Assembly: GCF_003601925.1 (NCBI RefSeq)
Contig: NZ_QZWH01000006.1
Location: 1-64,000 of the forward strand
Direction of reading: 5' to 3'
DNA length: 64,000 bases
Source of the DNA: Buttiauxella izardii
GTDB taxonomy: Bacteria; Pseudomonadota; Gammaproteobacteria; Enterobacterales; Enterobacteriaceae
Shown: piece by piece, positions 28,246 to 37,420 of the stretch
Position numbering within the stretch: position 1 is the first letter of the stretch
Layout: each line of letters starts with the position of its first letter
Position numbers and translations under genes: made by a program
The notes under the pieces: model-generated
Told to the model about the DNA's origin: nothing
The model's input: only the letters and a program-made list of their open reading frames with translations
The model's database searches: none

Positions 28246-28261
28246 ACGCAGTGGAGAAAAA

Positions 28262-29074
28262 ATGCTTAATTCCTGCATCCCCGAACCTTTAAATTCACTT
28301 TTGGAAAATAAGAATAAACCTGATCAGAAAACCGCAGTGGTCAGCATTGTCGGGGCTGGAGGGAAAACGAGTACCTTATTTTGGCTGGCACGTGAATGTA
28401 TTCGCATTGGCCAGCGAGTGATTATTAGCACCACGACGCAGATGTATTTACCTGAAGAAAACATTCCCGTTCTGTTGTGCCACTCACCTGAAACGCTCCC
28501 TGATGCCGCTTTTTCTGCTCCCTGTGTTGCCTGCTTTGCAGGCTGGAACGCTGAAAAGGGGAAAGTGCTGGGTTTTGCGCCGCCACAAATCGACGCGTTG
28601 GCAAAGCGCAATATTGCCGATGTCCTTCTGATAGAAGCTGACGGGGCTCACGGTTTTCCGCTTAAAGCGCCAGCTTTGCACGAACCTTGCATAGCTGATA
28701 GCAGCGATTTCGTTATTGCTGTCATGGGTGGAGAAGCCATGGCGCAGCCTGTTGGGCCGCAAAATGTTCACCGCTGGCCTTTGTTTAGCGCAATAACGGG
28801 CTTGCAGGCGGGGGATCTTCTGGGCGCTGAAGCCTTGCAGCGTTTTATTAATCATTCGCAGGGGATGTTTAAACAGGCTCCACCGCAGGCGAAACGTATC
28901 TGGCTGATAAATAAAAGTTCTCATATTGAGAATCTCACCGACGTTCTGCCAGAACTTCTCAGCAGTGCCGGACTTGATGCGATCTGGCTTGGGTCCGTTA
29001 AAGAATTTCCACCGATAGCACACGTGTTACAGCGCGATGAATGCGCAGTTACGGATAAAAATCTGTTGAGGTAA
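28262..29074 (+). CDS. yqeC: Putative molybdo-hydroxylase maturation protein YqeC
   Basis: This 270-residue protein belongs to the YqeC family, associated with selenium-dependent molybdenum hydroxylases; biochemistry is unproven. A P-loop lies at residues 31-37 (VGAGGKTSTLFWLA), with a second conserved segment ADVLLIEADGAHGFPLKAPA, so a nucleotide-dependent enzyme is likely. Two bases separate it from yqeB, so the two form an operon divergent from ygfK. In E. coli mocA lies between yqeC and ygfK; here only 289 bp of non-coding DNA is found. Confidence 0.88.
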   Translation: MLNSCIPEPLNSLLENKNKPDQKTAVVSIVGAGGKTSTLFWLARECIRIGQRVIISTTTQMYLPEENIPVLLCHSPETLPDAAFSAPCVACFAGWNAEKGKVLGFAPPQIDALAKRNIADVLLIEADGAHGFPLKAPALHEPCIADSSDFVIAVMGGEAMAQPVGPQNVHRWPLFSAITGLQAGDLLGAEALQRFINHSQGMFKQAPPQAKRIWLINKSSHIENLTDVLPELLSSAGLDAIWLGSVKEFPPIAHVLQRDECAVTDKNLLR

Positions 29075-29076
29075 TC

Positions 29077-30714
29077 ATGAAAATTTTCGCAGAAGCAGCA
29101 AAACTGGAGCAGCAAAATAGCCCTTTTGCGCTGGCTCAGATTGTTGATTGTCGAGGCTCGACACCTCGTCATTGTGCGCAAATGCTGGTGCGCAACGATG
29201 GCAGCGTGATGGGCACGATAGGCGGTGGCATGATGGAACGCCGGGTGATTGAAGAGGCGTTACTGGCGCTTGCCGAACGTAAACCCCGGTTATTTCATGG
29301 GCGTATGGCGCGTAACGGCGAGGATGCGGTGGGCTCTGACTGTGGCGGCGCGATGACCGTTTATATTGATATTCATGGTTACAGCCCGCGTCTGGTATTG
29401 GTGGGGGCGGGGCATGTTAACCAGGCGATTGCCAAAGCGGCTGCGGCGCTGGATTTTAATATTCATGTGGCGGATGTGTATGCCGAAAATCTAAACCCCG
29501 ACAATTTCCCACCGGCGACCCGTTTACTTCACGCGGCGAGCTTCACCGAAGCCATTGAACAGTTGCAAATTGAACCGGAAGATTACGTGGTTATTGCTAC
29601 CAACAGCCAGGATAAAGAAGCGCTGGACTGCCTTATTCAGCGCCCCGTGAAGTACCTGGGTTTGCTGGCAAGCCGCCGTAAAACTCAAACTTTCCTCCAG
29701 CAATTGCGCACCCATTGTGTCCCTGAAGCAAAACTTGCCCGTTTACATGCGCCGATTGGTTTCAATATTGGCGCGGAAACACCACAAGAAATCGCCATTA
29801 GTATCCTGGCGGAAATCGTGCAGCACCGTCATCAAGCACCAGGCGGCCCGATGAAAGAAAAAGCAGCAGAAAAAGTGGGGCGGCTGGTGGTGATTCGCGG
29901 TGCGGGAGATATCGCGACTGGCGTTGCATTACGCCTGTGGCACTCAGGTTTCCGCGTCGTGATGTTGGAAATGGCACAGCCTACCGTTATCCGCTGCTCG
30001 GTGGCTTTTGCGCAAGCTATGTTTGATGGTGAAGTGACGGTCGAAGGTGTAAAAGCGCGCTTTGTTGCGAATGTGGATGATGTCCCCGCGGTATTACAAG
30101 CCGGTGTTATTCCGGTATTAGCCGATGAACAGGCGAGTTTGCTGCCTGTGCTGCAACCCGATGGGCTGGTGGATGCCATTCTGGCGAAAGTTAACAAAGG
30201 GACGCATCGTGGAATGGCTCCGGTCACTGTGGCCCTCGGCCCAGGATTTGAGGCCGGGAAAGATTGTGACGCAGTAATTGAAACAAATCGTGGGCATTAT
30301 CTGGGGCGGGTTATTTACCAGGGGCCAGCACAGGCCAACACCGGCATCCCGGGAAATATCAAGGGTGAAACCACTCGGCGCGTGATGCGTGCGCCCGTGG
30401 CCGGGAAAATACGTTGCTGCGTGAAGCTCGGCGATGTGGTGAATGAAGGGGATCTCGTGGCCTACATTGATGACACGCCGGTGATTGCGCCGTTGAGTGG
30501 CATGGTGCGCGGGTTGCTCAACGAGGGGTTGAGTGTCACCGTCGGTTTTAAAATTGGCGATATTGACCCGCGTGGACTGGAAGCTGATTTTACCACGGTG
30601 TCAGATAAAGCCCGCGCCATTGGCGGCGCGGTGCTGGAAGCGATGATGGCGTTACCGAGAAAACCGCAGCGAGTAAAGCAGGCAGTTGCCAGGGAAGTGG
30701 AGTTGGTGGATTAG
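29077..30714 (+). CDS. yqeB: Putative molybdo-hydroxylase maturation protein YqeB
   Basis: This is a 545-residue fusion-like protein. The N-terminal half is XdhC/CoxI-like, with IVDCRGSTPRHCAQMLV, GTIGGGMMERRVIEEAL and a Rossmann motif PRLVLVGAGHVNQAIAKAA. XdhC-type proteins hold the molybdenum cofactor and help sulfurate it. The C-terminal half (from about residue 268) is the YqeB-type domain with RGAGDIATGVALRLWHSGF and GPGFEAGKDCDAVIETNRGH. Cofactor maturation for XdhA/XdhD is the likely role. It is convergent with yqeA across a BIME. Confidence 0.9.
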   Translation: MKIFAEAAKLEQQNSPFALAQIVDCRGSTPRHCAQMLVRNDGSVMGTIGGGMMERRVIEEALLALAERKPRLFHGRMARNGEDAVGSDCGGAMTVYIDIHGYSPRLVLVGAGHVNQAIAKAAAALDFNIHVADVYAENLNPDNFPPATRLLHAASFTEAIEQLQIEPEDYVVIATNSQDKEALDCLIQRPVKYLGLLASRRKTQTFLQQLRTHCVPEAKLARLHAPIGFNIGAETPQEIAISILAEIVQHRHQAPGGPMKEKAAEKVGRLVVIRGAGDIATGVALRLWHSGFRVVMLEMAQPTVIRCSVAFAQAMFDGEVTVEGVKARFVANVDDVPAVLQAGVIPVLADEQASLLPVLQPDGLVDAILAKVNKGTHRGMAPVTVALGPGFEAGKDCDAVIETNRGHYLGRVIYQGPAQANTGIPGNIKGETTRRVMRAPVAGKIRCCVKLGDVVNEGDLVAYIDDTPVIAPLSGMVRGLLNEGLSVTVGFKIGDIDPRGLEADFTTVSDKARAIGGAVLEAMMALPRKPQRVKQAVAREVELVD

Positions 30715-30718
30715 GTTT

Positions 30719-30805
30719 GTCGGATGACGCTGCGCTTATCCGACCTACGAAAACCCATTGGCGGTATGGTTCCGTAGGGTGGATAAGCCGCAGGCGTCAT
30801 CCACC
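30719..30805. repeat. BIME between yqeB and yqeA
   Basis: Two inverted REP units: 30719-30748 (GTCGGAT...ATCCGAC) and 30774-30805 (GTGGAT...ATCCAC). They fill almost the whole gap between the convergent genes and may take the place of a terminator. Confidence 0.75.
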
Positions 30806-30810
30806 ATTTT

Positions 30811-31743
30811 CTACTGGCTAATCACCGTGCCGGTTTTCCCTTCGATACCTTCTTTGGCCTTTTCCAGCACGGTAATCAGCGTCTTACGACCAGGGCGGCT
30901 GGCGGCAAATTCCACCGCGGCTTCCACTTTTGGCAGCATAGAACCTTTGGCAAAATGCCCTTGTTGAATAAAACGCTCGGCATCGCTCACGCTAAGGTTA
31001 TCCAGCCATTGCTCGCCAGGCTTGCCATAGTTAATGGCGACCTTTTCCACGGCGGTGAGGATAATCAACATATCGGCGTTGATCATCTCAGCGAGTTTGG
31101 CGCTGGCCCAGTCTTTATCAATAACCGCATTCGCCCCGCGTAGATGGTTGCCTTCACGGATAACCGGAATGCCGCCGCCACCGACGGTGATCACCAGTTG
31201 CCCTGCGGTGAGCATCGCTTTAACGGTTTCTTTTTCGATAATATCGACAGGTTTTGGCGAGGCGACCACACGTCGCCAGCCGCGTCCGGCATCTTCCATC
31301 ATCTGATGACCATTAGCCATCATGACTCTGGCTTCTTCGTGGGTGAAGAACGAGCCAATAGGTTTGGTTGGGGAGAGGAATGCCGGGTCGTTTTTGTCGA
31401 CTTCCACCTGGGTAATAATCGTCGCGACAGGGGTTGCCAGGCCGCGCAGATGAAGCTCTTCACGCAGGGCGTTTTGCAGGTCATAACCGATATAACCCTG
31501 ACTTAACGCCACGCAAACAGACATCGGTAACATCGGGGTATGAGCTTCGGTTTTAGCGGCGGCCTCAAAGGCCCGGTTAATCATCCCCACTTGTGGGCCA
31601 TTCCCGTGAGTCAGGACAACTTTATGTCCCTGTTCAACTAAATCGACAATGGCGCGAGCGGTGATTTTCACCGCCACCATCTGCTCTGCCAGGCCATCGC
31701 CCAGAGCGTTTCCTCCCAGAGCCAGTACGATTGTTTTTTTCAT
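30811..31743 (-). CDS. yqeA: Carbamate kinase-like protein YqeA
   Basis: This 310-residue member of the amino-acid kinase superfamily would transfer phosphate from carbamoyl phosphate to ADP, giving ATP, CO2 and ammonia. Motifs: LALGGNALGDGLA at the N-terminus, VLTHGNGPQVGMINRA, KPIGSFFT, VVASPKPVDIIE and VITVGGGGIPVIRE. As the last gene of the ygeW-ygeX-ygeY-hyuA-yqeA run it would harvest ATP from carbamoyl phosphate made by YgeW. I am confident of the family; the pathway link is inference supported by work on anaerobic purine degraders. Confidence 0.93.
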   Translation of the reverse strand: MKKTIVLALGGNALGDGLAEQMVAVKITARAIVDLVEQGHKVVLTHGNGPQVGMINRAFEAAAKTEAHTPMLPMSVCVALSQGYIGYDLQNALREELHLRGLATPVATIITQVEVDKNDPAFLSPTKPIGSFFTHEEARVMMANGHQMMEDAGRGWRRVVASPKPVDIIEKETVKAMLTAGQLVITVGGGGIPVIREGNHLRGANAVIDKDWASAKLAEMINADMLIILTAVEKVAINYGKPGEQWLDNLSVSDAERFIQQGHFAKGSMLPKVEAAVEFAASRPGRKTLITVLEKAKEGIEGKTGTVISQ

Positions 31744-31761
31744 CCTTTCCTCATTTGCCTG

Positions 31762-33153
31762 TTAGTGATTAAAAGTTTTACAATCAAAAGGTTGGCGCCT
31801 AATAAAACGCCCATGACCCGCCGTCCCGACAAATTTTCCCTGGCTCCAGACCGTCTTGCCACGCGACAAGGTATGGCGTATTTGCCCCTGGCAAACCCGG
31901 CCTTCATACGGGCTGTAATCGGCATTGTCATGCAGTTCGCTGTGGTGAATGGTGGTGCTGGCTTTAGGGTCAATAATGACGACATCGGCGTCAAAACCTG
32001 GGGCGATGCTGCCTTTACGTGGCCACAGCCCAAACAATTTTGCCGGCAGGGTACTGGTGAGTGAGACAAAGCGTTCTGGTGAAATTCGCCCGCTCATCAC
32101 GCCTGCGGAAAACAGCAGCAACAGGCGGTTTTCCACGCCCGGAAGCCCGTTCGGGCAGCGGCTGAAATCACCACCGGAGAGCGCGAGCCGTTGCTGGTAA
32201 GGGAAGGTGCAATGGTCGGTGGCGACGACATCTATCGAGCCGTCGTGTACTCCGCACCACAATGCATCTTGTTCGCTGGCCTCGCGCAGAGGCGGGCTGA
32301 GAATAAATTTCAATCCGTCTTCACGCAGATAAAGCCGCTCATCCAGCAGTAAATATTGCGGGCAGGTTTCCACCCAAACGGGCTGATGACGCGCTTTGGC
32401 TAGCCGCAGGTAATCCAGGCCGAGGCCGTTGGAAAGATGGACGATATACAGCGGGGCATTACCAGAAAGCCGGGCCAGATTAATCATGCGCGCAACGGCT
32501 TCTGCTTCACATTCAGACGGGCGACTGCGGGCGTGGTACAGCGGAGCGGTGAGCCCTGCGGCAAGATAATCAGCGCGCCGCTGGGTGATTACCGCATCAT
32601 TTTCTGGATGCACAGTGGTGAGCGCGCCAGCGTCGTTAAGCCTCTGCAACGCGCGTAATACCTCACTGTCATTCAGTTTATAGAGATAGGTCAGGTAGAG
32701 TTTAAAACTGCTGATGCCTTCATCAACCAGAGAGGGGATTTCGTCGAGGATGGCATCGTCAATGTGCTGAATGACGCCATGAAAACTGTAGTCGATCACC
32801 GCTTTACCACGGGCGTAGCCGTGATAAACCTCTAATTGATGGTGAAGGTTGCAGCCTGCCGGGCCAAAACCCATGTGGTCAATAATGGTTGTTGTACCGC
32901 CACACGCAGCAGCGCGGGTGCCGGTAAAAAAATCATCACAGCTACGGGCTATTCCAACGTCAATATTGAAATGTGTGTGAACGTCAATGCCGCCGGGCAT
33001 GACGTAGCAGCCTTGCGCGTCAATCACCTCGCAGCCATCCGGTAGGGGAATATTGATAGCCAGTTGTTCAATAATTCCGTCACTTACCAGCACATCAGCC
33101 ATGACCTGGCTATCTGCGTTGACGACGCAGCCATTTTTGATAAGCACCTTCAT
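31762..33153 (-). CDS. hyuA: D-hydantoinase/phenylhydantoinase HyuA
   Basis: This 463-residue cyclic amidohydrolase opens hydantoin-like rings; the E. coli enzyme acts on D-phenylhydantoin in vitro. Binuclear metal-site motifs: GGIDVHTHFNIDVG, the carboxylated-lysine segment SSFKLYLTYLYKL, IVHLSNGLG and VVATDHCTFPYQQ. Within this cluster it probably hydrolyses a ureido or hydantoin intermediate of purine breakdown. It is separated from ygeY by a strong hairpin (33171-33196) and from yqeA by 18 bp. Confidence 0.94.
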   Translation of the reverse strand: MKVLIKNGCVVNADSQVMADVLVSDGIIEQLAINIPLPDGCEVIDAQGCYVMPGGIDVHTHFNIDVGIARSCDDFFTGTRAAACGGTTTIIDHMGFGPAGCNLHHQLEVYHGYARGKAVIDYSFHGVIQHIDDAILDEIPSLVDEGISSFKLYLTYLYKLNDSEVLRALQRLNDAGALTTVHPENDAVITQRRADYLAAGLTAPLYHARSRPSECEAEAVARMINLARLSGNAPLYIVHLSNGLGLDYLRLAKARHQPVWVETCPQYLLLDERLYLREDGLKFILSPPLREASEQDALWCGVHDGSIDVVATDHCTFPYQQRLALSGGDFSRCPNGLPGVENRLLLLFSAGVMSGRISPERFVSLTSTLPAKLFGLWPRKGSIAPGFDADVVIIDPKASTTIHHSELHDNADYSPYEGRVCQGQIRHTLSRGKTVWSQGKFVGTAGHGRFIRRQPFDCKTFNH

Positions 33154-33170
33154 GATATGAACTCCGTAAC

Positions 33171-33196
33171 AACCCCGAAGGAAATCCTTCGGGGTT
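33171..33196 (-). terminator. Intercistronic hairpin ygeY-hyuA
   Basis: An 11-bp perfect stem (AACCCCGAAGG with CCTTCGGGGTT) and loop of 4 sit inside the 53-bp gap of an otherwise continuous gene run. On the minus strand the stem is followed by GTTACGG, a poor T-tract. Partial termination or mRNA stabilisation are both possible. Confidence 0.6.
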
Positions 33197-33206
33197 TTGG
33201 GTGAGG

Positions 33207-34424
33207 TTATTTCTTCAGTTCAGACAGGTAGGCCAACGGAATTGAGGCATACAGCGCGGCACAGGTGACCAGATGGTCTTTCCAGGTTTTTTCGTTCGGC
33301 GCGTGAGCTTCCGGTTCTTTGCCAGGGCCGAAACCGATAACAGGAATACCGTGACGACCCATAATGGAAACGCCATTGGTCGAGAACGTCCATTTATCCA
33401 CCACCGGATCTTTGTGGAACAAACCCTGATAGGCGTGGCTGAGAGTTTTAACGGTGATATGGTCTTCTTCTACTTTCCAGGTAGGGAAATAACATTCGGT
33501 TGGATACACCAGGCCAGTCCACGATGGGCGGTCATATTGGTACATGGAAACGGTGGCGTTAACGGCTTTGACTGACTCGAGGGCGCGGATTTCTTCCAGC
33601 GCACCTTCCCAGGATTCACCCCAGGTTAAGCGGCGGTCGATAGAAACGGCACAACTGTCTGCCACGGCGCAGCGGCTTGGCGAGGTGAAGAAGATCTCTG
33701 AAACCGTTAGCGTGCCTTTGCCCAGGAAATCGTCATTGCCCAGACGGGTGGCCAGTTGTTGTAACTCGTTGAGGATTGGCCCCATTTTAAAGATGGCGTT
33801 ATCGCCACGTTCTGGTGCCGAGCCGTGGCAACTTACGCCCTGAACATCAATGCGGATTTCCATACGGCCACGCTGGCCGCGATAAATCTGGCAATCTGTG
33901 GGTTCCGTGCTGACCACAAATTCCGGGCGAATCCCTGATTGTTCAATGATGTACTGCCAGCACAGGCCGTCACAGTCTTCTTCCTGAACGGTGCCGGTGA
34001 CCAGCAGGGTGTACTGATCTTCCAGGCCTAAATCTTTGATAATTTTCCCGGCGTAAACCATAGAAGCCATCCCGCCTTCCTGGTCAGATGCTCCACGGCC
34101 ACCAATTAACTCTTCGGTTTCCATGCCCTGATAAGGGTCGAAAGTCCAGTTTTTCATGTTGCCGACGCCGACGGTATCAATGTGGGCATCCATCGCAATC
34201 AGGTGCGGGCCGTGGCCGATATAACCGAGAATGTTGCCCATTGGGTCGATGTCGATTTTATCGAAACCGACTTTTTCCATCTCTTGTTTGATGCGATGCA
34301 CGACGCGTTTTTCATCGCAGCTTTCGCTTGGAATGGCAATCATGTCGCGCAGGAAGCGGGTCATGTCGGCTTTGTAATGTTCAGCTTTTTCTAAAACCAG
34401 TTTAAATGGAACCTGCTTAGTCAT
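33207..34424 (-). CDS. ygeY: M20-family metallohydrolase YgeY
   Basis: This 405-residue di-zinc hydrolase of the ArgE/DapE/M20 family cleaves an amide or carbamoyl bond; the physiological substrate is unproven. Metal-binding segments: [30 protein letters not shown] and the catalytic QEEDCDG; a dimerisation segment is [19 protein letters not shown]. The ATG at 34422-34424 matches the E. coli start and follows AAGGGAG; the frame opens further upstream into ygeX. Its position between ygeX and hyuA suggests action on a ureido-amino acid intermediate. Confidence 0.93.
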   Translation of the reverse strand: MTKQVPFKLVLEKAEHYKADMTRFLRDMIAIPSESCDEKRVVHRIKQEMEKVGFDKIDIDPMGNILGYIGHGPHLIAMDAHIDTVGVGNMKNWTFDPYQGMETEELIGGRGASDQEGGMASMVYAGKIIKDLGLEDQYTLLVTGTVQEEDCDGLCWQYIIEQSGIRPEFVVSTEPTDCQIYRGQRGRMEIRIDVQGVSCHGSAPERGDNAIFKMGPILNELQQLATRLGNDDFLGKGTLTVSEIFFTSPSRCAVADSCAVSIDRRLTWGESWEGALEEIRALESVKAVNATVSMYQYDRPSWTGLVYPTECYFPTWKVEEDHITVKTLSHAYQGLFHKDPVVDKWTFSTNGVSIMGRHGIPVIGFGPGKEPEAHAPNEKTWKDHLVTCAALYASIPLAYLSELKK

Positions 34425-34468
34425 TTCTCTAACTCCCTTAATGAAACGTATCAGTGAACCGCAGTGGT

Positions 34469-35668
34469 TCACGCAGTTGTGGGGTGAGCGCCTTCCCAGA
34501 CCACTTCGCGGTAATGTTTCACGTCGGTATCTCCTTCAGTGCTGATGAGCAATACGACGGAATCGTGGTTAAGTCCCAGTTTGGCTTTGAGTGTTTCGCG
34601 TTGTGGGTGGTAATGAACGGCGGCAAGCACACCGAGGCCTACGGCACCGGACTCGCCAGAAATAATGCGTGGGTCTGCGCCTAATGGATTGCCCAGCACA
34701 CGCATACCGAGAGCGGCAACGGAGTCCTGGCACGAGATAAATTGCGTGGCGCAATTGCGCAGCACTGTCCAACCGAGGGGATTAGGTTCACCACAGGCAA
34801 GACCGGCCATGATGGTCGGCATATCGCCACCGACGTTGACCATTTCACCTTTAACGCCTGAGCGGTAAATGCAGTCTGCCAGTTCTGGTTCAACCACCAC
34901 GCAATGGAGGTTCTGCGCCCCGTAAACATCAGCCAGATAACCCAAAACTCCACCCGCCATCGCCCCCACACCGGCTTGTAAAAACACGTGCGTAGGCCGT
35001 TTGATGCCAAGCTCTTTCATTTGCTCAACGGCTTCATCGGCAAGCGTCGAATAGCCTTGCATGATCCAGGTCGGGATTTTGGTATAGCCTTCCCAGGCGG
35101 TGTCCTGCACGACTTCCCAGCCACGTTCTTTGGCGATTTTCATGGTCATGCGCACGGTGTCGTCGTAATTCATATCGGTGACGATGCATTCCGCGCCAAG
35201 ATTGAGAATGTGATCCACACGTTCTTGCGCCGAGCCTTTCGGCATATAGACCACCGCATGCTGGCCTAATTGCCGCGCAGCCCACGCCACACCACGGCCA
35301 TGATTGCCATCGGTGGTGGTGGCGAAGGTCATTTTTTCTTTGATGGTGTTTTTGATTTTCTCGAAGGAGAAATCGTTGATATCCATCTGGTATTTTTCGC
35401 ACAGCAATTGCGCTATGGCGTAGGTGCCACCGAGCATTTTGAAGGCGTTAAGGCCAAAGCGTTGAGACTCATCTTTCACCAGAATCTTGCCGACACCGAA
35501 CAAGTTGGCAAGCTCTGAGAGGTCACACAACGGAGTCGGTTGGTAACCGGCAATTTTCTGGTGGAAAGCACGGGCTTTGCGGGTTTGTTCGCTGGTGAAT
35601 TGCGGGGATATTTCACCATTGAATAAACGGTTTTGTTCGATAGCTAACTTCAATGAGAAAACAGACAT
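34469..35668 (-). CDS. ygeX: 2,3-diaminopropionate ammonia-lyase
   Basis: This 399-residue PLP enzyme of fold type II converts 2,3-diaminopropionate to pyruvate and two ammonia; the E. coli enzyme has been characterised. The PLP-binding lysine is Lys77 in [11 protein letters not shown]. The phosphate-binding glycine loop is in [20 protein letters not shown], and [15 protein letters not shown] is the substrate loop. In the anaerobic purine route this step releases pyruvate as carbon source. It is preceded by ygeW (67 bp) and followed by ygeY. Confidence 0.96.
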   Translation of the reverse strand: MSVFSLKLAIEQNRLFNGEISPQFTSEQTRKARAFHQKIAGYQPTPLCDLSELANLFGVGKILVKDESQRFGLNAFKMLGGTYAIAQLLCEKYQMDINDFSFEKIKNTIKEKMTFATTTDGNHGRGVAWAARQLGQHAVVYMPKGSAQERVDHILNLGAECIVTDMNYDDTVRMTMKIAKERGWEVVQDTAWEGYTKIPTWIMQGYSTLADEAVEQMKELGIKRPTHVFLQAGVGAMAGGVLGYLADVYGAQNLHCVVVEPELADCIYRSGVKGEMVNVGGDMPTIMAGLACGEPNPLGWTVLRNCATQFISCQDSVAALGMRVLGNPLGADPRIISGESGAVGLGVLAAVHYHPQRETLKAKLGLNHDSVVLLISTEGDTDVKHYREVVWEGAHPTTA

Positions 35669-35735
35669 AACCCAACCTCATTTAGCAAAAGACGTTTTGC
35701 TGGAGGAGACTCTGGCCCGTAGGCCAGAGGCCATG

Positions 35736-36926
35736 TTATTTAACGCGCTTAACGGCATCTTTCAGCAGTTTTTCAAGGACCTGACCGGGTTTGGCGTATT
35801 TGCGCGATAAGATCATCGCGGCGATGATGTAGGGCTTCCAACTGGCTTCTTTGTAGGTTTCGATGCGGTATTTTTCAAATACACCTTCGGTGACTTCGCC
35901 TTCTTTACAAGACACGCCGGAAATATCAGCAGGCAAGCAGTGCATGTAAAGTGCTTCGCCGCCGCGAGTCAGCTTCATCATCTCTTCGGTGCAATGCCAG
36001 TTTTTGTGGTTTGCGTTTTGCGCCAGGCACTGTTGTTCCAGTGCTTTCAGGCCGTCGTGATCGTTGGCGCGCAGCAGAGTGGTGCGCTCTTCCATGACTT
36101 TATAAGGCGCCCAGGATTTTGGATAAACGATATCGGCATCTTTAAACGCCTCTTCCATCGAGTTGACCTGGCGGAAGCTGCCGCCGGAAGATTTGGCATT
36201 GTTTTTAGCGACTTCCACCACATCGGGTATCAACTCATAACCGTCTGGATGAGCCAGCGTGACGTCCATACCAAAGCGGGTCATCAAGCCGATGATGCCT
36301 TGTGGAACCGACAGCGGTTTGCCATAGCTTGGGGAGTAGGCCCAGGTCATGGCGATTTTTTTGCCTTTGAGGTTTTCCAGTGAGCCAAAATGCTCACGCA
36401 GCCAGGCGAGGTCAGCCATAGATTGCGTTGGGTGATCGATATCGCATTGCAGGTTTACCAGCGCAGGGCGCTGAGGCAGCACACCTTCTTCGTAACCTTC
36501 ATCCAGAGCGGCACCCACTTCACGCATGTAAGCGTTACCCGCGCCGAGGAACATGTCATCGCGAATACCGATGGCGTCCGCACAGAAGGAGATCATGTTG
36601 GCGGTTTCGCGCACGGTTTCGCCGTGGGCAATTTGTGATTTGCCTTCGTCGAGGTCTTGTTGCGCCAGCCCCAGCATGTTCAGCGCGGAAGCATAGGAGA
36701 AACGAGTACGGGTCGAGTTATCACGGAAAACCGAGATCCCTAAACCGTTGGTAAATACGTTGGTAGCAATGTTATCGGCACGCATGGATTTCAGTGCAGC
36801 GGCGACGTCAAGGACTTGCTTGAGTTCATCCGGACTCTGTTCCCAGGTTAACAGGAAGTCCTTTTCATGAAGATGAGAGTTAAGTTTGCTGAGATCTTTA
36901 ATTAAATCATTAATCGTTTTCATCAA
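35736..36926 (-). CDS. ygeW: Knotted carbamoyltransferase YgeW
   Basis: This 396-residue member of the ATCase/OTCase superfamily has the trefoil-knotted fold. The carbamoyl phosphate site is DNSTRTRFSYASALNMLG, and HCLPADISG provides the second motif. The E. coli protein does not use ornithine or aspartate. In purine degradation it is proposed to run in reverse, phosphorolysing a ureidopropionate to diaminopropionate and carbamoyl phosphate for YgeX and YqeA. It is the first gene of the five-gene run. A sigma54-like promoter lies about 84 bp upstream. Confidence 0.93.
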   Translation of the reverse strand: MMKTINDLIKDLSKLNSHLHEKDFLLTWEQSPDELKQVLDVAAALKSMRADNIATNVFTNGLGISVFRDNSTRTRFSYASALNMLGLAQQDLDEGKSQIAHGETVRETANMISFCADAIGIRDDMFLGAGNAYMREVGAALDEGYEEGVLPQRPALVNLQCDIDHPTQSMADLAWLREHFGSLENLKGKKIAMTWAYSPSYGKPLSVPQGIIGLMTRFGMDVTLAHPDGYELIPDVVEVAKNNAKSSGGSFRQVNSMEEAFKDADIVYPKSWAPYKVMEERTTLLRANDHDGLKALEQQCLAQNANHKNWHCTEEMMKLTRGGEALYMHCLPADISGVSCKEGEVTEGVFEKYRIETYKEASWKPYIIAAMILSRKYAKPGQVLEKLLKDAVKRVK

Positions 36927-37009
36927 AACACCCTTTGTTATGACTGGTCACAGGACTGTTGTTCTGTGCAGAATTAACCCACCGAATCTGTATGAGCTGT
37001 TTATTCATT

Positions 37010-37025
37010 AACAATAAGTATGCCA
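37010..37025 (-). promoter_or_regulatory. Candidate sigma54 promoter of the ygeW operon
   Basis: The minus strand reads TGGCATACTTATTGTT. The -24 part TGGCA is good; the -12 box is TTGTT instead of TTGCW. It lies 84 bp upstream of ygeW. The missing -12 C lowers confidence. Confidence 0.4.
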
Positions 37026-37181
37026 GGTACGAAAAAAGGTCCGATTGGCCTGCCTGGTAAATTAAAATTGTGAGCGCAATCGATAAACTTAGATTATTTA
37101 GGGGCTTTTAAAGGGCTGTGTTATAAGGCGGAGCGAATCAAAACCAATTAGTCTGTGCGAGGAAAGTCATACTTTTATGGA

Positions 37182-37240
37182 TTATCAGAAGCTTGTTCTC
37201 AAAATTGATAACAACGTCGGGTCAATTATCAATTTGATAA
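37182..37240. promoter_or_regulatory. Putative activator (YgeV) site cluster, ygeW/ygeV
   Basis: TTATCAATTTGATAA (37226-37240) is a perfect 15-bp palindrome and the best copy of the motif. A second near copy, with a 4-base spacer (TCAAAATTGATAA), lies at about 37198-37210, and a half-site TTATCA at 37182-37187. The cluster is about 170-230 bp from the ygeW promoter-like element and about 180 bp before ygeV, so autoregulation is also possible. Confidence 0.55.
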
Positions 37241-37420
37241 GTAAGCTGTGAGGCTGCGGAATATTTATTTATAAGGGAATGACGTCAGGCAGGTTATTAT
37301 CAATGTTTAGGATTGCCGGATTAGTATTATGAGACGTCTGTAAGAGATGGCCCGGCGTTCAGTAAGATATCGTTTCTATCAATAATTGTAATTGTTTAAC
37401 TACAAAGGGAATTATCGATA

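Larger units (their letters stand above)
36927..37420. promoter_or_regulatory. Divergent control region ygeW / ygeV
   Basis: This 494-bp AT-rich gap has no gene. It holds a -24/-12-like element for ygeW (37010-37025) and a cluster of TTATCA/TGATAA sites between 37182 and 37240. The ygeV promoter should lie in 37250-37400, but I could not identify a clear one. Confidence 0.6.

Noticed and set aside
37064-37082. lac-operator-like sequence ATTGTGAGCGCAAT in the ygeW-ygeV gap
   Set aside because: It is short and only half of the lac palindrome, no LacI-family gene is nearby, and it does not recur at the other promoters of the block.
36927-37420. Possible small gene or small RNA in the 494-bp gap
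   Set aside because: No ribosome site with a coherent frame and no clear promoter-terminator pair; the conserved-looking part is explained by the putative activator sites.
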